Shown here in pieces: positions 28,572 to 36,281 of a stretch of 64,000 nucleotides of DNA. Below the pieces are notes generated by a model. That model made no database searches, was not told where the DNA came from, and saw nothing but the letters and a program-made list of their open reading frames with translations. The stretch lies in contig OY970334.1 of assembly GCA_963717445.1 (NCBI GenBank), positions 1,364,001 through 1,428,000 on the forward strand, in the 5' to 3' direction. The position numbers and the translations under genes were made by a program. This stretch comes from JAGVPT01 sp963717445 (GTDB lineage: Bacteria; Bacteroidota; Ignavibacteria; UBA10030; UBA8401). Each line of letters starts with the position of its first letter. Position 1 is the stretch's first letter.

Positions 28572-31118
28572 ATGGCAAAACCAAAAAATCAACCGCGTGC
28601 GGAAGCACGGCCACTCATCCCACAAAAATACCAGCATTACGCTGCGGTCGGCGTCATTTTGTTGGCTCTGGTCATTTTTTTCCACGATGTGGTCTTTTCA
28701 GGCAAAGTATTTTTTGCAAGCGATAATCTCGCATCGCAAAGCTTTAATCCGTTTGCGGATGAGGCGAAAAGGGACGGCGTCTATCCTTTGTGGGTGCCGT
28801 ATATTTTTTGTGGGATGCCGTCGTTCGCAAGCCTCCTCTTGACCCCCAGCCGGACGTACGATCTCACTTCAACGATCGTCGACCGGGCTCATGACCTTTT
28901 TACCTTCGTTCTTCAGAATCCGGCGGGAACGACGGTAATGTTCTACTATTTCATCTTCGGCATTTCGACCTATTTTTTCATGGTCCACAAAAAGAAATCT
29001 AATCTTGTCGCTCTCTTCACATCCCTTTCCACACTCTTTTCAACGTATGTCATCATCCTTATCATGGTAGGGCACAACACAAAAATCGCCTCAATTTGCT
29101 TACTGCCGATCGTGCTGATGATGATAGAAAAGATGATCGACAACTTCACATGGTGGCACGGTATCGTATTGATCGTCGCCATTCACATGCAACAGCTTGC
29201 ATCGCATATTCAATTTTTCTTTTACACATACCTGTTGATCGGCATTTACTATTTATATTTGCTTGTTGTCCGGATCATCAAGAAAGAACAATGGTTCAAC
29301 GTTCTGCGCAGCGGCATAGTGTTTGCACTTGCGGCCGGCATTTCTTTCGCAATGTCTGCAGACATTTATCTTTCCACCCTGGAATATGCTCCGTATTCTA
29401 TTCGCGGATCGAACCCGATCGTTCAACAGACGAGCGCATCGCAGTCCAAAACTGCTGAAGGGGGCCTCGATTACAATTATGCTACCGATTGGTCGTTTAG
29501 TCCGGGCGAAACGATGACGTTTTTCATTCCGTCTCTGTACGGATTCGGAGACCAACCGTACAATGGACCGCTGACCGGGAATCAAGAGCAGCATCTGAAT
29601 ACTTATTGGGGGCAAATGGCGTTCACCGATGCGCCTCAATACATGGGAATCATTGTTCTTATCCTGGCGGTGATCGGTGTCTACTACAATCGCCGGGATC
29701 GTTTTGTTCAAGCGATGCTTATTGTCGCCGGACTTTCACTTTTTGTTTCATTCGGAAGAAACTTCTCCCCTGTGTACAACTTGATGTACTACTATTTTCC
29801 GGATTTCAACAAGTTCCGCATCCCCTCGATGATTCTCATTCTCCTGCAACTTATCGCACCTATCCTGGCGGGATACGGCCTTCAATCGCTCATCGACAAA
29901 GGCAAAGATAAATTTACGCCGGAGGCAGAAAAAAAGTATAAGTACATCATTGGAGGGGCGGGCGTGCTCTTTGTCCTGGGATTTGTGGCACGAGGATTCT
30001 TCGAAGATACGTACCGAGGCTTCGTCGGGAGCGACGGTCTTTCCAAATTGATGGCAGAACTCTTCGGCAAGCAGCCGGAAAATGTTCTCGCTCAGGTACG
30101 CCCGATGCTGTTCAACTTCATTTTCGATTCGGTGATGACCGATTATGTAATGGGGACGTTTCTCCTCCTTGCCGTTTTCAGCCTCGCATACGCCTACAGA
30201 AAGCGTTTTATCGCCTCAACGACCTTCGCTCTCGCCATCATTGTATTGACGTTGATCGACTTGTGGCGAATTGATTTCAAACCGATGCAGCTTCACGATG
30301 CCATGCCACCAGCCGCAACGTTCGCAACGCCGGATTATGTGCAGGCAATCCAGCAAGACAAATCGTTGTATCGGGTACTGAACACTGAAAACCTGCGCCA
30401 GCCGTCGAATGACCTCGCGTACTACAAATTGCAAAGCATCGGCGGTTATCACGGAGCCAAGATTCGCGTGTATCAAGATATCGTCGATGTTGCAACGATC
30501 GGGAATCCGACGGTCTGGGAGTTGATGAACACAAAATACATTATCGCCGACCCAAGGGAAAATATACCCGGCCTTCCCGTCGTGTTCCAGGGACAAGACA
30601 AAAAGGTTCTTGCGTATCCGCCGGGGAGCCAGCGGGCATGGTTTGTCGATTCGATCGCGGTCGATTCCGGGCTTGGAATCCTGTACCACATGCGCGATAT
30701 GTCCTTCGACCCACACCACGTAGCATTTTTTGAGAAAAATCCGGGTATTGCCATCGAACCCCCCGACACGACTGCAAAGGTTATCGTCAGCGACTTCGGC
30801 ATTCACAACATTTCATTCAACGTCGAAGCGTCGGGAAATAATTTGCTCTTCGTCAGCGAAATTTATTATCCGAAGGGATGGAGAGCGTTTATCGACGGCA
30901 AGCCTACGGAGATTTACAAAACGGACTACGCGTTTCGTTCTGTCGTTGTGCCAAAGGGGAAGCATCGTGTTGAGTTCACATTCCACCCGGACCGATATTT
31001 TCTCGGTCGGACAATCAGCCTTGTCACGAACATTCTCTCTTGGTGCGCGTTACTGGTTGTCGGATTTTTGTGGTGGAAGAAACGCAAGATCCCCGGGGAA
31101 GTTACGGGGAAGAAGTGA
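28572..31118 (+). CDS. YfhO-family multi-pass membrane protein
   Basis: 848-residue protein with about 12-13 hydrophobic helices and a large soluble C-terminal beta domain (about residues 560-810), then a final helix. Features of the YfhO family: SDNLASQSFNPFADEAK near the first loop, YPLWVPYIFCGMPS, and the periplasmic segment with RVLNTENLRQPSNDLAYY, GGYHGAKIRVYQ and SEIYYPKGWRAFIDGKP. The fold is of the GT-C class. YfhO in Gram-positives is tied to glycosylation of lipoteichoic acid; in the FCB group it is an undescribed putative lipid-linked glycosyltransferase. It follows a GT4 gene, supporting an envelope glycan role. Confidence 0.88.
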   Translation: MAKPKNQPRAEARPLIPQKYQHYAAVGVILLALVIFFHDVVFSGKVFFASDNLASQSFNPFADEAKRDGVYPLWVPYIFCGMPSFASLLLTPSRTYDLTSTIVDRAHDLFTFVLQNPAGTTVMFYYFIFGISTYFFMVHKKKSNLVALFTSLSTLFSTYVIILIMVGHNTKIASICLLPIVLMMIEKMIDNFTWWHGIVLIVAIHMQQLASHIQFFFYTYLLIGIYYLYLLVVRIIKKEQWFNVLRSGIVFALAAGISFAMSADIYLSTLEYAPYSIRGSNPIVQQTSASQSKTAEGGLDYNYATDWSFSPGETMTFFIPSLYGFGDQPYNGPLTGNQEQHLNTYWGQMAFTDAPQYMGIIVLILAVIGVYYNRRDRFVQAMLIVAGLSLFVSFGRNFSPVYNLMYYYFPDFNKFRIPSMILILLQLIAPILAGYGLQSLIDKGKDKFTPEAEKKYKYIIGGAGVLFVLGFVARGFFEDTYRGFVGSDGLSKLMAELFGKQPENVLAQVRPMLFNFIFDSVMTDYVMGTFLLLAVFSLAYAYRKRFIASTTFALAIIVLTLIDLWRIDFKPMQLHDAMPPAATFATPDYVQAIQQDKSLYRVLNTENLRQPSNDLAYYKLQSIGGYHGAKIRVYQDIVDVATIGNPTVWELMNTKYIIADPRENIPGLPVVFQGQDKKVLAYPPGSQRAWFVDSIAVDSGLGILYHMRDMSFDPHHVAFFEKNPGIAIEPPDTTAKVIVSDFGIHNISFNVEASGNNLLFVSEIYYPKGWRAFIDGKPTEIYKTDYAFRSVVVPKGKHRVEFTFHPDRYFLGRTISLVTNILSWCALLVVGFLWWKKRKIPGEVTGKK

Positions 31119-31200
31119 TCGCTTGACAATTTCGGCAGCCGGTGCGTGATCGACCTTTTTTCTAAGAAAGAATTTGGAGATGTAGCAATAAAGGATAGTC

Positions 31201-32463
31201 GTGGACAAGTTCATTATTCATGGGGGTAAATCGTTGCGCGGAACGGTGCACATCAGCGGAGCGAAGAACGCATCGCTTGCGCTGATGCCGGCAACGCTCC
31301 TCGCAAGCGGTAAATACGAGCTGCACAATACCCCCGACTTGCGCGACGTTTCTACGATGTCCCGTTTGCTCCAGACGATGGGGGTAACCGTCGAACGAAA
31401 CGGACGTTCGCTTCTCGTCAACACGTTTCGCGTCAACAAATTCGAAGCGCCGTACAAACACGTAAAGAAAATGCGCGCGTCCATTTATGTGCTCGGGCCG
31501 CTCGTGGCCCGCTACGGCCGGGCAAAAGTGTCGCTGCCCGGAGGTTGTGCGTGGGGACCCCGTCCGGTCGACCTCCACCTTGAAGGTTTAAAAAAATTGG
31601 GAGCGTCAATAGAATTAGAGGGCGGCTACATCATTGCAAAAGCGCGCCGACTGAAAGGGGCACGCATTTCGTTCAAAATTTCAAGCGTCGGTGCAACGGG
31701 GAATATTTTAATGGCAGCCGTGCTGGCGAAAGGAACAACGTTGATCGAAAATGCAGCCGTTGAACCGGAAATTACCAACCTTGCCGGATTTCTTATCTCG
31801 ACGGGAGCAAAAATTGACGGCATTGGAACAAGCAGGCTTGAGATAGAAGGAAGCGATGCGCTGCACCCGGCGAATGCAGAGACAATCCCCGACCGCATCG
31901 AAACCGGAACAATATTGGTTGCCTGCGCAATCTGCGGGGGAAAAGTGAAAATCGAAGAATGTAATCCTCAGCATGTATCGGCAATCATTGCTCGGCTTGA
32001 GGACGCCGGCGCAAACGTACACGCCGATTCAACCTCGATCGAAATCCATGCGCCAAAGGAAGTCGAACCGGTCGACATTGCGACCGCCGTTTATCCCGGC
32101 TTTCCCACCGACATGCAGGCACAATGGATAGCGTTGATGGCCATTGCGAAAGGCTCCTCTACGGTCACCGATACCATTTACTTCGACCGTTTCAAGCATG
32201 TGCCGGAATTAGTGCGGTTGGGGGCCGACATCACACTCAATAAAAATGCCGCGGTCATCCGCGGCGTAAAAAAATTAACCGGCGCAAAAGTCATGTCGAC
32301 GGATTTGCGCGCTTCGGCTGCGCTCATTCTCGCCGGTCTGCGTGCCCATGGTGAAACGGAAGTTTTGCGGGTGTACCACCTCGACCGCGGCTACGAGGGG
32401 ATCGAAAAAAAATTGCAGGGGCTTGGGGCTGACATCACACGGGAAAAGGGGGAAGAGTTTTAA
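31201..32463 (+). CDS. murA: UDP-N-acetylglucosamine 1-carboxyvinyltransferase
   Basis: 420-residue MurA, which transfers enolpyruvate from PEP to UDP-GlcNAc in the first committed step of peptidoglycan synthesis. Start is GTG at 31201. Landmarks: GGKSLRGTVHISGAKNAS, RASIYVLGPLVARYG, GGCAWGPRPVDLH with the catalytic, fosfomycin-reactive Cys116, KISSVGATGNILMAA, and DLRASAALILAGL. Full length. It ends 18 bases before the first of two 35-bp palindromes that flank the transposase, so the palindrome may serve as its terminator. Confidence 0.97.
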   Translation: MDKFIIHGGKSLRGTVHISGAKNASLALMPATLLASGKYELHNTPDLRDVSTMSRLLQTMGVTVERNGRSLLVNTFRVNKFEAPYKHVKKMRASIYVLGPLVARYGRAKVSLPGGCAWGPRPVDLHLEGLKKLGASIELEGGYIIAKARRLKGARISFKISSVGATGNILMAAVLAKGTTLIENAAVEPEITNLAGFLISTGAKIDGIGTSRLEIEGSDALHPANAETIPDRIETGTILVACAICGGKVKIEECNPQHVSAIIARLEDAGANVHADSTSIEIHAPKEVEPVDIATAVYPGFPTDMQAQWIALMAIAKGSSTVTDTIYFDRFKHVPELVRLGADITLNKNAAVIRGVKKLTGAKVMSTDLRASAALILAGLRAHGETEVLRVYHLDRGYEGIEKKLQGLGADITREKGEEF

Positions 32464-32480
32464 GATGTAGGACGTTCTGT

Positions 32481-32515
32481 AAGGTATAGGACACCTTCAA
32501 GGTGTCCTATACCTT
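32481..32515. repeat. 35-bp REP-like palindrome, left copy
   Basis: Perfect 15-bp stem (AAGGTATAGGACACC) with a TTCAA loop; identical to the copy at 33060-33094. It lies between convergent murA and the transposase gene. The transposase's last codons and stop (32497-32499) lie inside it. Confidence 0.93.
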
Positions 32516-33042
32516 ATTGCTGGAACCATTTCTTCTGAATACTTTTTAAACCCAGCCTCCGATTTGAAATACTTTTTATAAAAATCCCTGTCCGGCAATG
32601 TACCATGCCTCATTCCCGCAATATCACAATAGCTTGAATAAGGCCAATCCTCAAATTTAACCACTTTCTTCGCCCGTATCGGGTTTTGATGAACGTAAGA
32701 TATGGCCGTCAGCAAATACCGAACGTCAAATATTTCTTTTGCTTTTGTGTGTGGCTGAAACAGTCCCCCATGTCGACGATATTGCTTATTGATCGCTTTT
32801 GTATAGCCGCTCAACAGTAGTCCGATTCTTTTCTGAATCGCAGCTTCGTCAGTTGTTGCAACCCTCACAATAAAGTGGAAATGCGTCGGCATTAAGCAAT
32901 ATGCAATGGTGCCGACCAAATCTTGAAGATGGAAACGATATTTTTTGAGGAAGTAAATATAATTTTCCCCTGTTCTAAAAACGATCTCTTCGTTGTTGGA
33001 TCGATTGAAGAGATGGTAGTATTTTCCAAACTCGAAATGCAT
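32497..33042 (-). CDS. REP-associated tyrosine transposase (RAYT, Y1/HUH)
   Basis: 181-residue single-domain HUH nuclease of the IS200/IS605 TnpA-related RAYT group. The HUH motif is H54-F-H56 in MPTHFHFIV; the catalytic tyrosine is Y80 in LLSGYTKAINKQYRRHG; other landmarks are GKYYHLFNRS, GGLFQPHTK, YVHQNPIRA and WPYSSY. RAYTs are domesticated transposases tied to REP palindromes. Here the gene is bracketed by two identical 35-bp palindromes, and its C-terminal residues RYRTP and stop are encoded by the left palindrome. The start is 18 bases from the right palindrome. No TnpB is present. Confidence 0.95.
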   Translation of the reverse strand: MHFEFGKYYHLFNRSNNEEIVFRTGENYIYFLKKYRFHLQDLVGTIAYCLMPTHFHFIVRVATTDEAAIQKRIGLLLSGYTKAINKQYRRHGGLFQPHTKAKEIFDVRYLLTAISYVHQNPIRAKKVVKFEDWPYSSYCDIAGMRHGTLPDRDFYKKYFKSEAGFKKYSEEMVPAIRYRTP

Positions 33043-33059
33043 TTTCCCCCCGATCTTTG

Positions 33060-33094
33060 AAGGTATAGGACACCTTCAAGGTGTCCTATACCTT
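33060..33094. repeat. 35-bp REP-like palindrome, right copy
   Basis: Identical to 32481-32515. It supplies the last codons and the TAG stop (33086-33088) of the REC-kinase gene, so insertion of this palindrome may have reset that gene's 3' end. The hairpin may also terminate transcription. Confidence 0.93.
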
Positions 33095-34195
33095 TTTAGA
33101 GATGGACAAATAGAATGCAGCACCTTTCCCTTCGTCACTCTCGCACCACAACATACACCTGTTAAGTTCGGCCAGTCTCTTCGCAATGTATAATCCCAAT
33201 CCCGCCCCCTGTTGTTCCTGAGATTCGCGATTCACCTGATAAAACTTTTGGAATAAACGATCCTGTTTATCGGCAGGGATGCCGTCCCCGTTATCCGCTA
33301 CGCTGATAACATACCGGTCTTTTTCATCGCGGGACGCGATCGTAATCTTCGCGCCAGCGGGAGAAAATTTACACGCGTTGTCAAACAACCGTGCAACAAT
33401 ACTTTCAAAGTGCTGCGGATGGATGAAAAGAAACGGCGATTCGTCGGCCACATCTATCGTAAGCGTGAGGGCCTTATTTCTTTTAATTTCTTCACGCACC
33501 AAGGCAAATCGACTCACGATCTCCAGCGGGGCGATGCATGTCTCGCGAACGTCGATCTCTTTTGCCACTTCGCCTGAATCAATCTTTACTACAAGCAAAA
33601 AATCTTCCACCATCCTGTTGAGCCTCAGCGTCCCGATTTTCAACATTTCCAAAAATCCCGTGAAATCTTCGGGAGATAATGTCTCTTTTCCGCCGGAGAG
33701 AATTTCGGCCGCACCGAGAATCAACGTCAACGGGGTGCGCATTTCGTGCGAGATGAGTCTGAAAAGTTGGTTCTTCAGGTGGTCCATCTGCTGGGACATC
33801 GATTCGTTCAGTTGGTGGCTCCGCTTCAGTTTTCCCTTGATGGTAGAAATGAGCATTTCGGGTTCGAACGGTTTCACCAAATAGTCGTCACTGCCGAGTT
33901 CTTTGCCCATCATGATATGTTCAAGGTCGGTGTGGCCCGAGAGGAAAATAAACGGTGTATTTTGAAGCGCGGCATCTGCACGAATGTTCTCAAACAAATC
34001 AAAGCCGCTCATTCCGGGCATTGTAATGTCGGAAATAATGAGGTCGGGAGTCGTAGTTTTTAAAATCTCCAGCGCTGCGGGGCCGTTCAACGCCGTCAGC
34101 GGCGTGTATCCTTCCATTTCCAGATACGCTGCCGTAATCTCGAGCAGGTCGGGTTCGTCATCGACGACAAGAATTTTTGGGCTTGGAGTCGGCAT
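33086..34195 (-). CDS. Receiver-histidine kinase fusion (REC-HisKA-HATPase)
   Basis: 369-residue soluble protein: N-terminal receiver domain (ILVVDDEPDLLE, phosphoacceptor Asp in LIISDITMPGMSG, conserved Lys in YLVKPFE), then a HisKA motif RLISHEMRTPLTLILG and HATPase boxes (LFDNACKFSP, VADNGDGIP, GAGLGLYIAKRL). It has no membrane segment, so it is a cytoplasmic relay kinase that probably takes phosphate or signals from another kinase; family examples include cyanobacterial and Bacteroidota atypical kinases. The end is set by the palindrome at 33060-33094 (final KKV then stop), about where the HATPase domain normally ends. It is 9 bases from the downstream end of the monophosphatase gene. Confidence 0.92.
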   Translation of the reverse strand: MPTPSPKILVVDDEPDLLEITAAYLEMEGYTPLTALNGPAALEILKTTTPDLIISDITMPGMSGFDLFENIRADAALQNTPFIFLSGHTDLEHIMMGKELGSDDYLVKPFEPEMLISTIKGKLKRSHQLNESMSQQMDHLKNQLFRLISHEMRTPLTLILGAAEILSGGKETLSPEDFTGFLEMLKIGTLRLNRMVEDFLLVVKIDSGEVAKEIDVRETCIAPLEIVSRFALVREEIKRNKALTLTIDVADESPFLFIHPQHFESIVARLFDNACKFSPAGAKITIASRDEKDRYVISVADNGDGIPADKQDRLFQKFYQVNRESQEQQGAGLGLYIAKRLAELNRCMLWCESDEGKGAAFYLSISKKV

Positions 34196-34204
34196 GTGTT
34201 AAGG

Positions 34205-34977
34205 CTATAGAGATTTTTGTAAAACGGAAATCATCAGATCATGGATCTTCCCGTTCGTCGCGAGTGTGTTCGGTTCGTAGATGCTTGCCGGGTTATTTTT
34301 GAAATCTGTAACCACACCGCCGGCCTCTTGAACCAATAAAATGCCGGCGGCTTTGTCCCAGGGATTGAGAAAGACTTCCCATACCCGTCCAACCGGCCCG
34401 TTGCAATATACGCAAGGTCAAGCGCAGCAGAACCGAGGCGCCGCACTCCCTGTCCCTCCATCAAAAATTTCACAAAATGTTCCACGACGTGGTTCGGGTT
34501 TTCTTTCACGTTATAGGGAAAACCGGTAACAAGCAAACTATTGATCAGCGAATCGTTCGACGAAACGTGGATTTTTTTCCCGTTGAGGAACGCACCTCTT
34601 CCCTTTTCCGCAGTAAACATTTCATCGGCGGAAGGGTCGTAGATTGCGCCTGCGACAATTGTTCCGTTTAATTCGATACCGATCGAAACGCAAAAAATCG
34701 GGAGGGCGTGGGTAAAATTCGTCGTGCCGTCGAGCGGATCGATCACCCATTTATACTCCGATTGAATATGCTGTTCGCCGCTTTCTTCCGCAAGAATATT
34801 GTGCGATGGATAATGCTGTTTGATTTTCTTGATGATGAGAGCTTCGGCTTGCTTGTCGATTTCAGTAACGAGGTTGATTTCCTGCCCTTGTTTCCGTTCG
34901 ATGTGCTTAACTTTTCCGAGGTTGTATTTCAGAAATTTTCCCGCTTCGAGAGCGGCTTCCTTGGCAACATTGAGCAT
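34205..34977 (-). CDS. suhB: Inositol-1-monophosphatase family protein (frameshifted)
   Basis: Mg-dependent sugar phosphatase of the IMPase/SuhB family. The first frame begins LNVAKEAALEAGKF and has the metal-site residues of ILAEESGE, WVIDPLDGTTNFTH and GAIYDPSADEMF, up to GRLDGY. There the frame breaks at about 34382; adding one T gives YWEVFLNPWDKAAGILL, the family's conserved WD motif, and a frame that runs to a TAG at 34205-34207, for about 257 residues. I take the start as ATG 34977, since residues upstream are not family-like. The single-base loss next to a G run suggests an assembly error; otherwise the C-terminal metal Asp would be missing and the gene dead. Confidence 0.9.
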
Positions 34978-35273
34978 TGAATGTGTGTCTTTTGTGATGT
35001 GATCCCGCCTGTGACGGTTTAAGGTATGGAATTTTTGTGCGATGTTCAAACAAAAGAAATAAAAACGGATGGAAATCCGTTCCTGCGTTTTTGTATCACT
35101 AGAAACGGTCAAAAGACCGCTCGTAGTCAAAACCTATCATTACTTTATGGTTTTTTTATACTTTTTGGCCCCCTTTTTACGCCCTCTTCATTGCGGTCAC
35201 TCGAGAGAGATTTTATATTGATGCCCACAATTATTCCGATGAGGTAATTCAAATGTCAGGAGGGTTTCTTGCT

Positions 35274-35471
35274 ATGGCTGTGATATTGACATACCTAGCC
35301 CAAACGTTCTTCTTCTGGAGAAATGGACGCAAGTCCAGTCCGAGCGAAGAACATCATCAAAAGCCGAACTCAGCCTTTGAACATGAAAATGAAATTACAC
35401 ATGCACGGTTGTCCCATTTTGCAGCGCAATTAGGCCGCATGCAGTTGAAGTCGTCATCCAAGGATCAATAA
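35274..35471 (+). CDS. Small predicted membrane protein ahead of kdpC
   Basis: 65-residue ORF with one hydrophobic N-terminal stretch (VILTYLAQTFFFW) followed by a charged, His/Glu-rich tail. AGGAGGG lies nine bases before ATG 35274, a better start than the in-frame ATG at 35253. It ends 14 bases before kdpC and reads in the same direction, so it is probably cotranscribed with the kdp genes. I do not recognise the family; it could be an accessory subunit or a leader-like ORF of the operon. Confidence 0.5.
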   Translation: MAVILTYLAQTFFFWRNGRKSSPSEEHHQKPNSAFEHENEITHARLSHFAAQLGRMQLKSSSKDQ

Positions 35472-35485
35472 CGATAAGGATCATT

Positions 35486-36079
35486 ATGCTTCAGAAACAA
35501 CTTCGCCCCACGCTTGTTGTTCTCATTCTGTTTACCATTATCACTGGAATTGTTTATCCGTTGGTTGTGACCGGACTCGCACAGGTTATATTTCCCGAGA
35601 AGGCAAACGGAAGTTTTATCAAAAAGGACGGGAAGATCCTGGGCTCCGAACTGATCGGGCAGCCCTTCAGCGACCCAAAATACTTTTGGAGCCGGCTATC
35701 GGCGACGAGTCCGTACGCTTACAATGCCGGATCTTCATCCGGGTCCAATTATGGACCGCTTAATCCGGCCCTCCTCGACGCTGTGAAGAAGAGAGTGCAA
35801 GACCTCAAGGCCGCCGATTCACTCAACACCCAGCCGATCCCCGTCGACCTTGTTACGGCATCGGCAAGCGGTCTCGACCCTCACATCAGTGTCGCTGCGG
35901 CGCTGTATCAGGTACCTCGCGTGGCTCGAGTTCGGGAATTGAGTGCGCCGCAAGTCCGCTCTCTGGTCGATCAATTCACTGAGGGAAGACAATTAGGCTT
36001 TCTCGGAGAACCGCGCGTCAATGTGCTGGAGCTTAATCTCGCGCTGGATGAAACTCAACCCGTATCAAAGGAGAAATGA
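35486..36079 (+). CDS. kdpC: Potassium-transporting ATPase subunit KdpC
   Basis: 197-residue single-pass inner-membrane protein, the KdpC subunit of the high-affinity K+ uptake complex KdpFABC. N-terminal helix (TLVVLILFTIITGIVYPLVVTGLA) then the family motifs GSELIGQPFSDPKYFWSRLSA in part, YNAGSSSGSNYGPLNP, and ASGLDPHISVAAALYQVPRVA. Full length. The gene order is unusual: kdpC comes before kdpF-kdpA-kdpB, whereas most operons have kdpFABC. Confidence 0.97.
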   Translation: MLQKQLRPTLVVLILFTIITGIVYPLVVTGLAQVIFPEKANGSFIKKDGKILGSELIGQPFSDPKYFWSRLSATSPYAYNAGSSSGSNYGPLNPALLDAVKKRVQDLKAADSLNTQPIPVDLVTASASGLDPHISVAAALYQVPRVARVRELSAPQVRSLVDQFTEGRQLGFLGEPRVNVLELNLALDETQPVSKEK

Positions 36080-36081
36080 CA

Positions 36082-36192
36082 ATGGACGACCTCATATATA
36101 TCGGCATTATTGCCGTCTCATTTGTGTTGACCTGGGCATTAATGAAACTCTGTGAAATTCTTGGAGAATTTAAATCGGGAGAAAACACATGA
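36082..36192 (+). CDS. 36-residue single-helix protein between kdpC and kdpF
   Basis: ATG 36082 to TGA 36190-36192. One hydrophobic helix (IYIGIIAVSFVLTWALMKL) and a short charged tail. It starts just after kdpC, with AAAGGAG upstream, and its stop overlaps the kdpF ATG as ATGA, which supports real translation. Tiny proteins of this pattern are often seen next to kdpF in other genomes, but none is characterised to my knowledge. It may be a second KdpF-like stabilising peptide. Confidence 0.7.
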   Translation: MDDLIYIGIIAVSFVLTWALMKLCEILGEFKSGENT

Positions 36193-36281
36193 ACTTGCTT
36201 TATCTGATTTCTGGAATTATCGCTCTCGGTCTTTTGATCTATTTATTTATTGTACTATTAAAGCCGGAGATGTTTGAATGA
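36189..36281 (+). CDS. kdpF: Potassium-transporting ATPase subunit KdpF
   Basis: 30-residue peptide consisting of one transmembrane helix (LYLISGIIALGLLIYLFIVL) and the KdpF C-terminal signature LLKPEMF. KdpF stabilises the KdpABC complex. Both ends are overlapped ATGA-style: its ATG overlaps the stop of the 36-residue ORF and its TGA overlaps the kdpA ATG at 36278, implying translational coupling. Confidence 0.9.
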   Translation: MNLLYLISGIIALGLLIYLFIVLLKPEMFE

